The notes below the pieces were generated by a model, which saw nothing but the letters and a program-made list of their open reading frames with translations, was not told the DNA's origin and did no database searches. Of a stretch of 64,000 nt of DNA, positions 33,661 to 45,800 are shown piece by piece. How positions within the stretch are numbered: the stretch's first letter is position 1; every line of letters begins with the position of its first letter. The translations under genes were made by a program, and so were the position numbers. The stretch spans positions 4,526,001 through 4,590,000 of the forward strand of contig JAKSXM010000132.1 of the NCBI GenBank assembly GCA_022575985.1, given 5' to 3'. This DNA is from Anagrus nilaparvatae. Lineage: Eukaryota; Arthropoda; Insecta; Hymenoptera; Mymaridae.

Positions 33661-35230
33661 ACAGGCAACATTTGAAGAAACGTTGTATAACCATTTGCTT
33701 GCTAAAAAATTTGAAAACAAATTAATATTTAATTAATAATAAACAATGAAACAAAAAATAATTTAATTACTTGAGCATTAGTATTTTGAGACTGTGATGC
33801 ATTTTGTCTCATCCATCTACTGCCACCTCTACGTACATAGAACTCTTGTTGTGGAAATCCCCCAAAAAACATGCTAAATAATTCTTCAGCAGTAATATCC
33901 GCTAAAATAACAAATAAATTTTATTATTTTATAAATTTAATACAAATACCTGCTAAAATAATTTAAATGAAATTCTTTTATTTATAGATTCTTTTATTCT
34001 GTCCATTTTGAATAAAATAAATAAATAAATTCAAATAAAGTATACTAGAATTTACCTTCGAATCCGCGAGTGTAACTATACGTTTGTCCAGGATGTGAAT
34101 GACTAATCCTATCTTCGTCGTTGCCGTACAAATCATATTGTTTTCTTTTTTCTGAATCTGTTAAGACTGCGACAGCATTTCCTATAGCTATATTAAAAAG
34201 TATTTATTTATGAATATTACAAAAAAATACGGCCTACTTATACAGAGCTATTTACCCCGAAAATTTTTGCATACAATTTGCTTGTACACATTTATATAAG
34301 TGAAAAATAGTAAAATTTTTATTTTGACAAAAAAGATTTATTAAACTTTCTTTTATTACTTACTTTTCAAAACATGTTATTTAAAGTTATTTAATTTATA
34401 TTAAACAAAAAACTTAGAATATTATTTTTCTAACTTATTAGTTATTTACCTCAAAAATGTTTTTGACTCGAAAAAATTGAAAATTATCAGGGTAAATAGG
34501 CCAAGCGTTCTAAATTTAATTAATAAATAAATAACAAACCTTTAAATGCTTCAGCTGCACCTGGAGCTTGATTTTTATCCGGATGTAATTGTAAAGCTAA
34601 TTTTTTATAAGCTTTTTTGATATCATTGTCTGTAGCTTCTTTGCTGACACATAATATTTCATAATAATCTTTGCATTTTTTTATCCTAAAATTGAAATAT
34701 TATGAGAAACTAGAAAATTTTTTAAAATAAGATGCCTTTAAATTACCTTTTTACATGTTCTAATTGTTCCTCGGTGTACTCCACTGTACTTTGAGATTTT
34801 ATGCCATTATCTTTGCTAAGGTTCGACCTTTTTCTGATCTCAGGCTCAGCCTCAGTATTATGATTTTGTTTAAGATTAGTGACTTTTGATAATAATTCTA
34901 AAAAAAAAATATTTATAAATATTTTGTTGGTTATTGTAAACAAAAATCAGGAAAAATTTTAAGAAATTTCAGGACTAAAAAAATTATTAAAATTAAATGC
35001 TTCAAAAATTATTAATTATAAAAATTAAAATAATAAAGTAATTATTTACAAATTGAAACTCCAGGGTTAATAAAAATGAAAATTTTACGACAATTACCAT
35101 CAGCCTTTTTTGTTGGAAATAGTCTCTGGGCTTTCTTAATGAATTTCTCGGCGTCGTCGAACCTTTTTGCTTGAAAAAAACGTTCTGCAAGTTCCAAACA
35201 TCTTTCGGCTTCGTCCTTATTGCTGTCCAT
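32840..35230 (-). CDS. DNAJB12: DNAJB12/DNAJB14-type ER membrane J protein
   Basis: Eight exons join in frame to 361 aa: 35230-35098, 34897-34747, 34685-34540, 34187-34056, 33901-33771, 33701-33586, 33177-33014, 32952-32840. The start [20 protein letters not shown] and [10 protein letters not shown] is typical of the family. The J domain ([20 protein letters not shown]) has the essential HPD in LHPDKN. A glycine/phenylalanine-poor linker with [12 protein letters not shown] leads to one membrane helix ([17 protein letters not shown]) and the luminal DUF1977 domain ([20 protein letters not shown] and the C-terminal [10 protein letters not shown]). It recruits Hsc70 to the ER membrane for quality control and ERAD. 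Exons 6-8 lie in the right copy of the duplication. The fly or insect gene is co-orthologous to vertebrate DNAJB12 and DNAJB14, so the symbol is approximate. Confidence 0.92.
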
Positions 35231-36001
35231 GATTTTTAAAATTTAACCCAATACAAGTTAAATAAAATTTTATATTGTTTTTTCAACAAAACTTTTAAGA
35301 ATTTTTAGAACATTCATAAGTACACGCACTCAAACTTTACACACACACTACAAACAGAACACAAAATAGCTTTTTTACTCCTGCTGAACGACACGATTCG
35401 CAGTGACAGAGCAATTTGAAGAAAAAAAATAAATTAATTAAATCAGTAATGTCTTTGTATTGTATTATCTGATTTTCTGATTTTCTTCCATTGACGTTGC
35501 TGATGGTCACGAGCCTTTGCAACTTCAACACGGTAAATAGTACTATTTCCAAAATTCCAACCTGACGAGTCGACAACTCACGTTTTTTTTTCTTTTTTCC
35601 AGTCAATGTAAATTATTAAAAGTTAAAGTCTATCCTATTTAAATATACTAACTCATGTGCAAGGAAATAGGAAAATCTTCAAAGGAGGGCAATCGTATTA
35701 TAAAAACTAGGCCTATTAAATATTGCCCTTTAATTCTATATAAAATATGTGTGGATTGGAAAGAGATAACACGAGAAAAGATAAATTTTCTGATTAATCA
35801 TATCGTTTATGTGATAAGGTAAATTTCTTCATATGCAACAATATCTAAATTTAAAAATATTTTGAGATTAGTAAAAAATAATTAAAAAATATAATATTTT
35901 TGTTTGGGTAGATCATTATCAGCGACCAGAATTGTTCAATCAGAGATAAAACTTATATAACTTGAAAGAATATTTGAATACATTATAGTTTGTTAGCTAG
36001 A

Positions 36002-36111
36002 GCACTTTCTAGATCGAATCATTTTTTTTAAATCTTGTATGCTTTGACTATACTCTTTGGTATAGTAAAAGCATATGGAAATAAAAAAAATTTATAAAAT
36101 CTAGAAAGGGC
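36002..36111. repeat. 110-bp imperfect hairpin
   Basis: GCACTTTCTAGAT at the left pairs with ATCTAGAAAGGGC at the right (12 of 13). Inside, TATGCTTTGACTATAC pairs with GTATAGTAAAAGCATA (15 of 16), leaving a loop of about six bases. The stem is nearly continuous. It could be a miRNA-like precursor or a tiny MITE. It lies between two divergently transcribed J-protein genes. Confidence 0.6.
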
Positions 36112-36299
36112 TTGTGACTCCATCTACATAAATAAATTTTCTCTCACACAAGCAAAACTGTTTCTATTATTAACATAATATTGTTCTATTATTATTGTTT
36201 AGAACATATTGATTAAAAATTTTTAAAACGCATTTTTATAATAAAGACAACATTTTATTAAAAATATAATTTTACGCACAAAAGCAAGAGTTAAAAATT

Positions 36300-36660
36300 T
36301 GTTGGCATACAGTAAAACATTAAATAGGTAAGATTGCATCAACTACTTTTTAACAGTAAGTTCATGTTTAAAAATTGAACAAAACTTTAACTAAATGTTT
36401 TGACAAATATATTCTTTAGATTAAATAAAAAAATTTTTCTTTATTAATTTTTTTATGCAGATTATACCATAAAACTAGTTTGTTGGCATACAGTAAAACA
36501 TTAAATAGGTAAGATTGCATCAACTACTTTTTAACAGTAACTTCATGTTTAAAAATTGAACAAAACTTTAACTAAATGTTTTGACAAATATATTCTTTAG
36601 ATTAAATAAAAAAATTTTTCTTTATTAATTTTTTTATGCAGATTATACCATAAAACTAGT
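36300..36660. repeat. 181-bp unit repeated twice in tandem
   Basis: TTGGCATACAGTAAAACATT recurs exactly 181 bp later, and the rest of the unit matches with about one substitution (AGTAAGTTC against AGTAACTTC). Each unit ends with a TTTTTTTATGCAG splice-acceptor-like sequence and ATTATACCATAAAACTAGT. The second unit runs directly into the 5' leader of the J-protein gene at 36689, so the repeat may double a 5' UTR splice acceptor or promoter. Confidence 0.92.
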
Positions 36661-36688
36661 ATTTCTTTACAAATTATAATTAGTTATA

Positions 36689-37310
36689 ATGGATTACTCA
36701 AGTGAAGATGAAGTTCATGTAGAAAGGTAATAAAATAATTAATTATAAATTTATGTATGTTTAATATTTGTTTTTTGGTTATTTAGGATTTTAAGTACAA
36801 ATAATTTTTACGAAATCTTGCAAATTCCGGAAACTGCTACAACGGAACAAATTAAAGCATCTCATAAAAAACTAGCTTTATTAGTGCATCCAGACAAAAA
36901 TAATTATCCAAAATCAAAAGAAGCTTTTTGTGGTAAACATTAAAATTTTTAAGCAAAACCAAATTTTTCAGAGATTTTTAATTTTATAAGTTTTATAGCT
37001 TTACGTAAGGCAACTGCAGTTCTTTTAGATAATGAAAAAAGACAAGAATATAATGCATACCTTAAAAGTCCTCATGGTTTTGCCAAAGAAAAGTTCGACT
37101 TATCAGGTTTGTAATAATTGATATTGAAACTTGTGATAATTATTAAAAATTTTAAAATATTTTTTTTTATTTTTAGAGGATGTAGTTGACACTATATTAC
37201 TTACTGCTGGCGTTGTTGGTATTGTTGGAATTGCTGCAGGTATTTGGGCATTGTTTGGATGGTTAACGGGTAAAAAAGAAAACAAATCTGAACCAAAATA
37301 TGCAAGATAA
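36689..37310 (+). CDS. small J-domain protein with C-terminal membrane helix
   Basis: Four exons (36689-36726, 36787-36932, 36999-37106, 37177-37310) join in frame to 141 aa. The J domain starts at NNFYEILQIPETATTEQIKA and has the Hsp70-stimulating HPD in LLVHPDKNN. After it comes a single hydrophobic segment, ILLTAGVVGIVGIAAGIWAL, and a short basic end, KKENKSEPKYAR. The order suggests a tail-anchored co-chaperone with the J domain in the cytosol. I do not recognise a precise orthologue; it is much shorter than DNAJB12/14. It is transcribed away from DNAJB12/14, with about 1.46 kb between the two starts. Confidence 0.85.
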
Positions 37311-39832
37311 ATAAAATTGAAATTGTGTGAACTTTAATTTTAGTTTGAAACATTTCTTATTTCCAAAGGTAAAACAAAAATTTTAATTTTCTAGAGGGGC
37401 AAAAACTCAAAAAAAAAAAATATAATTATAGCTTTGAGAATATAAGGATTTAAAAAAATATTGTTACTTTTCTTGATTATCTTAGGGTTTTATCTAGGCT
37501 TGCGTTATATAAACCCTAGGGATAAAAATCCATTTAAACTAATAAATTAACTGAACTTAATAAATAAATAATATAAATATCATTCCTCTGGTAAAAAAAT
37601 TAACGATAAACAAATCCTCTGAACCAAGAGGGTGAAATAAGTTACATTTTTGATTTTTTTAAAAAAATTATTTTTTATATTGTTTAGACATATAATGGTT
37701 TTTTAGGGGTCATACAATTTCATTTTAATTTTAGCATTAATCTGTCACAGATTGCAGATAAAATTTAATCCTGAGTAATTTAAAAATTCCTGTTTTTCGT
37801 TTAATTTTAGAATTCTTATGTTTCTTAGTAGAAGCATAGTGGAAAAACCAAATAATTTTTGAGTACTCCTTATTGTTAATAAATAATTTTAAAATTCTAT
37901 TGTTCATTAATTTTGTCACAAAGCTTTTTATTAATTTTTTTTTAATGACATTTTCATTTTTTGAGGGAAAATTGATTATTTTTTTAATCAACTTTAATAA
38001 TTGCTTATACTGGGATCATTTGAAGTTATAAGCCCAATTATAAATAAGTTAAAATCTGTTTAAAAAAAAAGAACAGGTTTTAATATGGAAACTTTTTGGG
38101 AAATTTGATATGAAATGTGACAGGTTTTATAAACGAAATAAAACTAAAAATGATTTTGATTTGTAAATTAATTTGTTAAGCCATTAATATTTTTATGCAA
38201 TTGAAATGAAAATATTTCATCAACCAAAAAAATAATTAGCTTGTTAAAGTCTTCTATAATTATACTCGTTGTTGACTGTGAATAGGTTAATATAGGTAAT
38301 TAAAAATAAAATACAAATTTAAATATACAATATTTATTTACCATTTTTTTTTAAATTAATTATATTATATAGATGTATAATTTATAATAATTATGTAATT
38401 TATGCAAAAACCATCTCAATGTGAAATTTTTTAAATATGAAAATAATTTTTAACATTATTTTTTTTTTTTTAAATCAATAAAAATATTTTTTACTTACAT
38501 TTAGTTTACTTATCACAACTTTTTCATAAAAATTTTATTAAAAATAGTTCATTGTATGGAGATTCCATGCCATATGGCCTTTATGCAAAAAGGTCATTGG
38601 CCTTAAAAAGTCGTTGGATTTGGTCTAAATAATTAAGTGTATCTTAAAAACTAATAATTTTTCTTAATTTCTAGCTTTCCAAGTGAGTTTTCAAGTTCAA
38701 TTGTTTTAGTTTTTTACGACTCTTTTAAAAATATTACAAAATTTATTTTTTAGAAAAGTTTTCCTTGCAGGAAAAGTATCTTCTAGTAGATAATAGAATT
38801 CGATTCTCAAGGCCAAAAATTTAATGCACGCGTGAAATTTAAATTTTGTTGAGATATTTCAAACAAATTCTGAACAAATAGTTTAATTTAATGACCACTT
38901 AGCTTAGGTTTAACCCCGTTGACACGGGGTTCGGCACGGAATTCCTCCTTCAAGTATTTTATAGAAATTTCTTATACGTTTCGATCATAAAATTTATTTT
39001 TATATACAATATTTAAAAAAAAAAATATATATCTATTTAAATATTTTTTTTATTTTAGTTATACATTTTACACTCTTTAAAAAAATTTTAGTCTTTATAT
39101 AATAGGACCTCTTTATTTAATAAAATTTTCTTGTCACCTCACTTGTCACTGACAAAGAAATATTTTTTAATAACAGTTTACCATTTTGACTAAATTGGCC
39201 CCCGAGGGCCGCCGCTATTGAGTCCTAAATCTGCCAATGAAATGATCAAAATTTTCTTAGTGCTCATGAAGGGTCGGACTCAAATATTATTAGAAATTTA
39301 AATTTGCAATTACAGTTTATATTATTTTTAAAATCACCCTGATATTAATTAATGCTATTTTTTTTCTTATTTACAATTGCTTTTATGAAAAATGATATTT
39401 TATAATACTTCATTTAATTAAAATTTTATAAAAGTACAAATAATTTTATGAATTCATCACACACAATATTCTTCAAAAAAAAAATGCAATGTTATTTAAC
39501 TTTTATATTTCAAATATATATAAAATCACACATAAAAATGTCTCAAAAGTTTTGGGTGCGCGTTATATTGTTTTTAAAAAAAATTGATTTATTTTTTATT
39601 TTATGAGTTTTGAAAAATTTTTTTTCAAGAAAAAATTTTAAGTACTCGACAATTTTGTCCAACAGCTTTAATTATTAAATTTAAAAAGTTTGCATGCCAA
39701 AATATTCTAAATTAAATAAAGAAACTGGAAAAACTTTCCTCTGCTTTCAAAAAAATTTTCAAAACCCATAAAAATATTTAAAAACAAAATGGCGCGAACC
39801 CAGTGCTCTTAATCAGAATTTTCTATTGTAAT
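37311..39832. other. gene-poor AT-rich stretch
   Basis: No coding frame with family resemblance, exon chain or RNA gene was found between the small J protein and the last NPC1 exon. A small less AT-rich island at 38900-38945 (CCCCGTTGACACGGGGTTCGGC) contains a short hairpin. Confidence 0.55.
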
Positions 39833-42800
39833 TCATCTGTCGATACGAATTATTTCATTAGTATTTATACTGTCATAGGAACAAAAAAGCTGTTCGTTAT
39901 TGCTAGGAAGTAAGGGGGCAGTTGATAATTCATTTCTTTGAGAAACTTGAGGTCTTTCGTTAGTTTGTATCCTCTTAGTTTCTTCAAAATGTTGACTTCT
40001 TCCAGGTCTCATCACACCTAGAAATACAATAATCAATTTATTAATTATTACTGCTCAAATCAAATCTAATTAAGCAAAGTTAGTTTTTAACAGTATAAGC
40101 CCATTGACTACTTTCAATGTAATAAAATTTGTTAGTAAAATAAATTAAAGCTTTTTATACAAGTGAAACTTTCTGACCATATGTGACACACCTACCTTGA
40201 AAAAAATTATTAAAGCCAACTAATCACAAGAGAATTAGCAACACAAAAATAGATTTTAAGATACAAGTTTTTGTGAAATTGTGCTCTGCTTTTTCACGTG
40301 TATATTACATTAGCAATAAAAGAGGATATTGAAAATTCATAAGGGTGAGAAACAGAGATGATTTATTTACATAAAATAAATTTCTTTTATTAATATAAAT
40401 GCTATTGTTTTTTTTTTTTTTTTTTTAGTACACAAAAGTTTTAAAAATATAAACTTTGCTTTTTACTTGTTTATCTTTTGGACGGATTTTTAAATACTCT
40501 ACCTATATTAATAAAAAAAAACAATTACACAATATAAAGTTTAGAGAATCTTAAAGACCCAACAATTTTTTACAAACATTTACACACTAAAGCAAAAACG
40601 AAACCTTTAAATAAACCTTAGTTTTGATTTTTTTTAGTATTATATATATTTACAAAATTTTTATAACTAAAAAATTTTTATCAAACTATAGTAAGACTTC
40701 AAAATACAGTTTTACATTAAAGTAGTTAATTTTTTTTTTCATTAGAGATTACCTACCTATCTTATTTATAAAAAATTAGCCCTTTATCAATACAAAATAA
40801 TTAAGTTGTTTTTTATAAACTACTTACTTTAAGCATGATTCATAGTTACTATAAAAAATGCAAAAAGATATTATATTACAATACTTTTTCCAGATTATTA
40901 CAAGGACAGTTAAACTTTTTGATGAAAAATTTACAAATATAAAGCTAGTAATTTTAGAATTTTTCTTATTTAACAAGCTATGTATAAAAAATGAATTACA
41001 ATAAAGTGCTGATGATTAAAAACTTTTTTTTGTAAGCACTAAAAATCAAGCTTTTTGAATGTGGGTGTAGCATTTGTGGGCTTGGAATGGGATTTTAAAT
41101 TGCTTACGCGATGATTCAAAGAGGTTTCTTGAACGTTCTCCAGATTTCCTCGTAATTCTCTCTTGTGATTGGTCAGTTTCTCTCTATTCATGGGTGACCC
41201 TGAATTAAGTGTTAGAATTTGTTTGTTTGTTTGTTTTTTTTTTTTTAATCGCTTTACTTATAGTATATTATTGTTTAAAAATTTCTTAATTTGTAAAAAT
41301 AATACTTAAAATAACAAAAATTAATTTATTTTATTATTTAAACATACCGATATAACTTAATATGACTGGTAAAAATATGAGACCATGAGCAGCACCGAAT
41401 AACACTATACCTAAGTACATCCTAAAGTAAAATACCTAGAAAATAATAAAATTTTAGCAAATGTCTTTTTTGATCATCTTGTTTTTTTTATTACCTTAAA
41501 AATTTGATTTTGTGCAAAACCAAGAACTATTATACCTCCAAACTTAGTAAGCGTTATTCCGCTAAATACTGAAGTACCCATGTTTACTAATGCATCAGAA
41601 GCTCTTTCTATTCTAGTAGTTTTTGTTGATACTGAGAAGGAATGAACCATATGACTACAAAATTCTACTGAAATTCCAACAGCCTGAAAAAATAAATTAA
41701 GACGTACTTAAAGAAATATTTTTTTGCACAATTAACGTAGTATAAAACCATTATTACCATGACTAGATTGACTAACGAAACTGCATTTAATGATATATTC
41801 CACCAATACATCAATCCTCCTATATTTACAACAATCATTGTAATTGTAAGAACAACGATTAGTGATAAAAATATATCTAAGCCCATTAATAGGAATGTAA
41901 CGATAAAAATAGCTAAAATTGATAAACTAAGACTAAAAAGAGTATCAGGCCACATTGTTAAATATTGTTCATAAAATACATAAAAAACACTGTAAGGAAA
42001 AACTTCAACAGATGCGTTAAAATTTAAACTATTTAAATTTTTTTGTATCATATTTGTTATGTTCGATGATATGATTCTTGCTTCCTTCATTGAATTATAA
42101 TAATCAGAAGAAGTTTTTAATATGGTGTGATAGGTCATAAAATAAGACGCATCAACTACTGTTGAATTTGGTAGTGGACCTGGTAATAAGTGGACTCCTC
42201 TGGCGTAAGCTGCATGTCCACCTTTTGGACATACTGCACCCGGATTATCTTGTAAAAAGAATGATATGTACTTTTCAAAGTCAGATGATGTTGGTCGATC
42301 AAACTTATTTAAACTAATTTTACATTGTTCACATCCAGCATTATCTAAAAATAATCATTTTTTTATTTAAATATAAAAAAATTTTTTTTTTGAAAATTTA
42401 TAAAAATTCTAATATTATTACTCGGGGAAGCGTTAACATTTGTTATAACACATGTTAATGTTTGCCAGGGTACTTACTATCATTAGGACAAAAAGATCCA
42501 TTCTTTGAAAAACAACAATTTTCCGATGATGACCAATCAAAGTAATCGTCCAACCAAGATGATGCTTGTTTCGCCACATAAGTTCTAAAATTTAATTAGT
42601 ATTTTAAAAACTCATTTAATTTAAATAAAAATTGAAATAACAGGGTTGCCACTATTTTTTTAAACTCAAAATCCATGACTTTCCAGCCCATAAACTATTA
42701 AATTTCTCTGACTTTTTTTTGAATGTCCCTGACTTCCCAGACCTAAAGATAAAAAATATTTTAACTTATATTTTCCCAAACTGACTTAAATAGACAATTG

Positions 42801-45800
42801 GAATTTCGTTAAGAAAACTTATAAAAAATGAAAATTATTTTTAGACAAGAAAATGGTCATTATGATCACTTTCAAAGTTATAAACTAGTCAATTTAGGAG
42901 GCCGTATTATACTCTCGGTCAGAAAATTTGAAATTCTGACCTTAGAAACGAAAACAACTCTTTTTACATAGAAAACATTTTTGTGTAAAATAAAATTTTA
43001 ATATTTTCCGAAAATGTACTAACAAGGGAAGTTCACTACATTAGGCTTATGGACAGTAGCGGATCCATAAAAGTTTAGAAGGGGGGGGGGGGGTGATACA
43101 GCCAAATTTTTTATTTTTTTATGCAACAAAAAAACGTATTTGTTTTTAAAGTTGCCCTGGACTTAATTTTAATATTAAGAACTAAAAAACGGGAGAATAA
43201 TGGAAACTTTTAAATTCCTCTTTTAGATTTAATAAATTATTTTTTATAAAAAAAGCTCAAAACGGGCTAGTCCTAATTTTAGATTACGCGGAAATGAATG
43301 AAATATTATTTTATAATAAATTCCTAAAAATATCAATTATATTAAGAAAAAAAATGATTAACATTATTTAATTAATATTTTTCTTGGTATTTTTATCAAA
43401 ATCACTGACTTTCTCTGACATTCCTTAGATAAAATTAAAATCCTTGACTTTCCAGTTTTCAAGACCGAGTGGCAACCCTGAATATCTTTTATAGTTAAAT
43501 ACCGGTTAGACAATTCAGAAGCAGCATAAATTTGAGCAGCGAGAGAATCAGAATTACAAAACGTTTCAGTGCATATTAAATTTTGCACACTTGAATCAGA
43601 ATAATTCATACTTCCCTTAACAACAAAGTACACTGGTGGCCCAATAGAAAGATAAGCTTTCAAAGACTGAAAAAAAAATAAAATACGTTACAAAATTTAA
43701 ACATTAAAATTGAAAAAACATCAATTTTGGTACTAAAATTCTTTAATGTATATGTTTTAGCCCTGGTTTTAGCTTACATGAATAAATATTCAATAGTGTA
43801 ATGTAATAATTAATATATGATGAACTTTTCGTCTATTTTCACTGAAACTTAGGGCAAAATTTTTAATTATCCAGCAAATTGACACCGAATGGAAAAAATC
43901 TGACTGAAAATTCGGAGTTCCTCATGAAATTTTACGGAACTTACGGAACATTACGGAACTTTCAAAAATGGTGGCTGAGGAGAGCAGTTTTACCAAAAAA
44001 CTTTAAAACAGCATAACACCCTTTAAAATTTATAGAATCATCTAGTTTTAAGTTGTTTTATCAAGAAAAAAACAAATTTCTTATTTTGGGGACCTCGCGT
44101 TCCATTTTGTGCTACTTAACCATGGAATTACCCATTACGTAATTAATTTTTTTTTAACGTTCCAATTTTATCAAAAATGACAAAAAATTAGTTATCTGCT
44201 ATAATAACGCCGATTTTTGTAATTTTTAATGGATAAGATTTTAAAGTAAATTTTTTTAATAAATATTCAATCTAATCCGAGATCTAATCTTTTATATGTG
44301 ATAGGTTATCATAAATTTTATAAATTTTTTTCTGAAGTACCTATAATATGCAAACGATTGGCAGTTTTTATTTATCCTTTTGGCGGGAGAACAAATTTTA
44401 AATTTATTATTGTGACAATGACGCGACGGTACTTGAACTATTTGTCACCTTTAGGATGTAAAGAGTTTTATAATTTAAGTTCTTAAAATGCTATTGGGTT
44501 GGAGTATAAGTATAAATTAAAAATAAATTTATAATAAAAATTTTTTCTGAGAAATCAAAAATTACATATAAAATATATGTTACCTTAAAATATTGTAATA
44601 CAAAACTATCTTCTGGCATGGCAAGTTCTTGATCCAAGCCAACTTCAATATGTGGAATTACAGCAAAACTTGAGCAAATCCATCCAAAAAATATAATGAT
44701 AACAGCAGCTCTAACTTTATTACTCATTAGAAATGGTGTATATACATGTTTAAAAACTTTGTATAGGACTCCATCCATAACTTCCTCAGGATTATCTTTT
44801 TTAGAACTTCTTACAAAACAACATACATCTAACCTATTATTCATCTGACGAATAGTATCTAATGTTAGTAAACTAATAAAACATGTGATTTGAAGTATAA
44901 AGTCTATTAATAAAGCCATTCCGGCATATAAAGCAAATGCCTTAACCGCTGGCATATCCGTTAATCCGCCTAAACAGAAAAGTTAAGATATTAAAAGTTT
45001 AGAGAAATATAGTTATCAAACAAAATTTTAATAAAACTACCTAGAAAAAAGCAAGAACTTTCGGATATACTCGTTAATAAAATGCTAGGGCCTACTTGAC
45101 CAAGGATCCGTCCAATGTGCTCTTCTATAGATTCATCGGCTCTTTTTGGCTCTCTCTGATGAGTTTGTACAATTATAAAAATATTATCAACACCCACCGC
45201 TAATACTAAAAATGGAATGACTTCTATAATAATTAATGTTGCTGGCATCCCTATAAAACCAAACATTCCAACCGAGCAAGCTACAGATGCCAAAACAATC
45301 AAAACTCCACTAAGGCCTAGAGTTATTTTTGAATTCAGCTAAAAAAAGTATTTAATTTAAAAACTTTGTAATAACAAAGAAAATTATTTCAGAAAATAAC
45401 ATACAAGTAACTCTTTAAATGACTTCAATTGTCCAAGTGAAATAGCAATGTAAGCAAACATAATAAGATATGAAACAATAATAGTTCGAACATCAGATGT
45501 AGACTCTCTTGCTAACTCATCTTCGATAGATCTTTCAGAAGTAAATGCTATACTCATATTATTGGGTTTTTCATTAGCAATCCAATTTTTCATAAATTCA
45601 ACATAACTAGTTTAAACAGAAAAAATCGTTTTAAAAATCTAATTAAATTGACTAAAATAAAATTTGTAATGTTTACCTATGTTCCCATTCTAAAGCTGGC
45701 TCCAAATAAGCTTTATTATGATAATTATTAACAAGTATGGTTACAATTAAAGCAGTGGCATTTTCGTAAAATATATTATTAAGATTTTGCCCAGGAGCTG

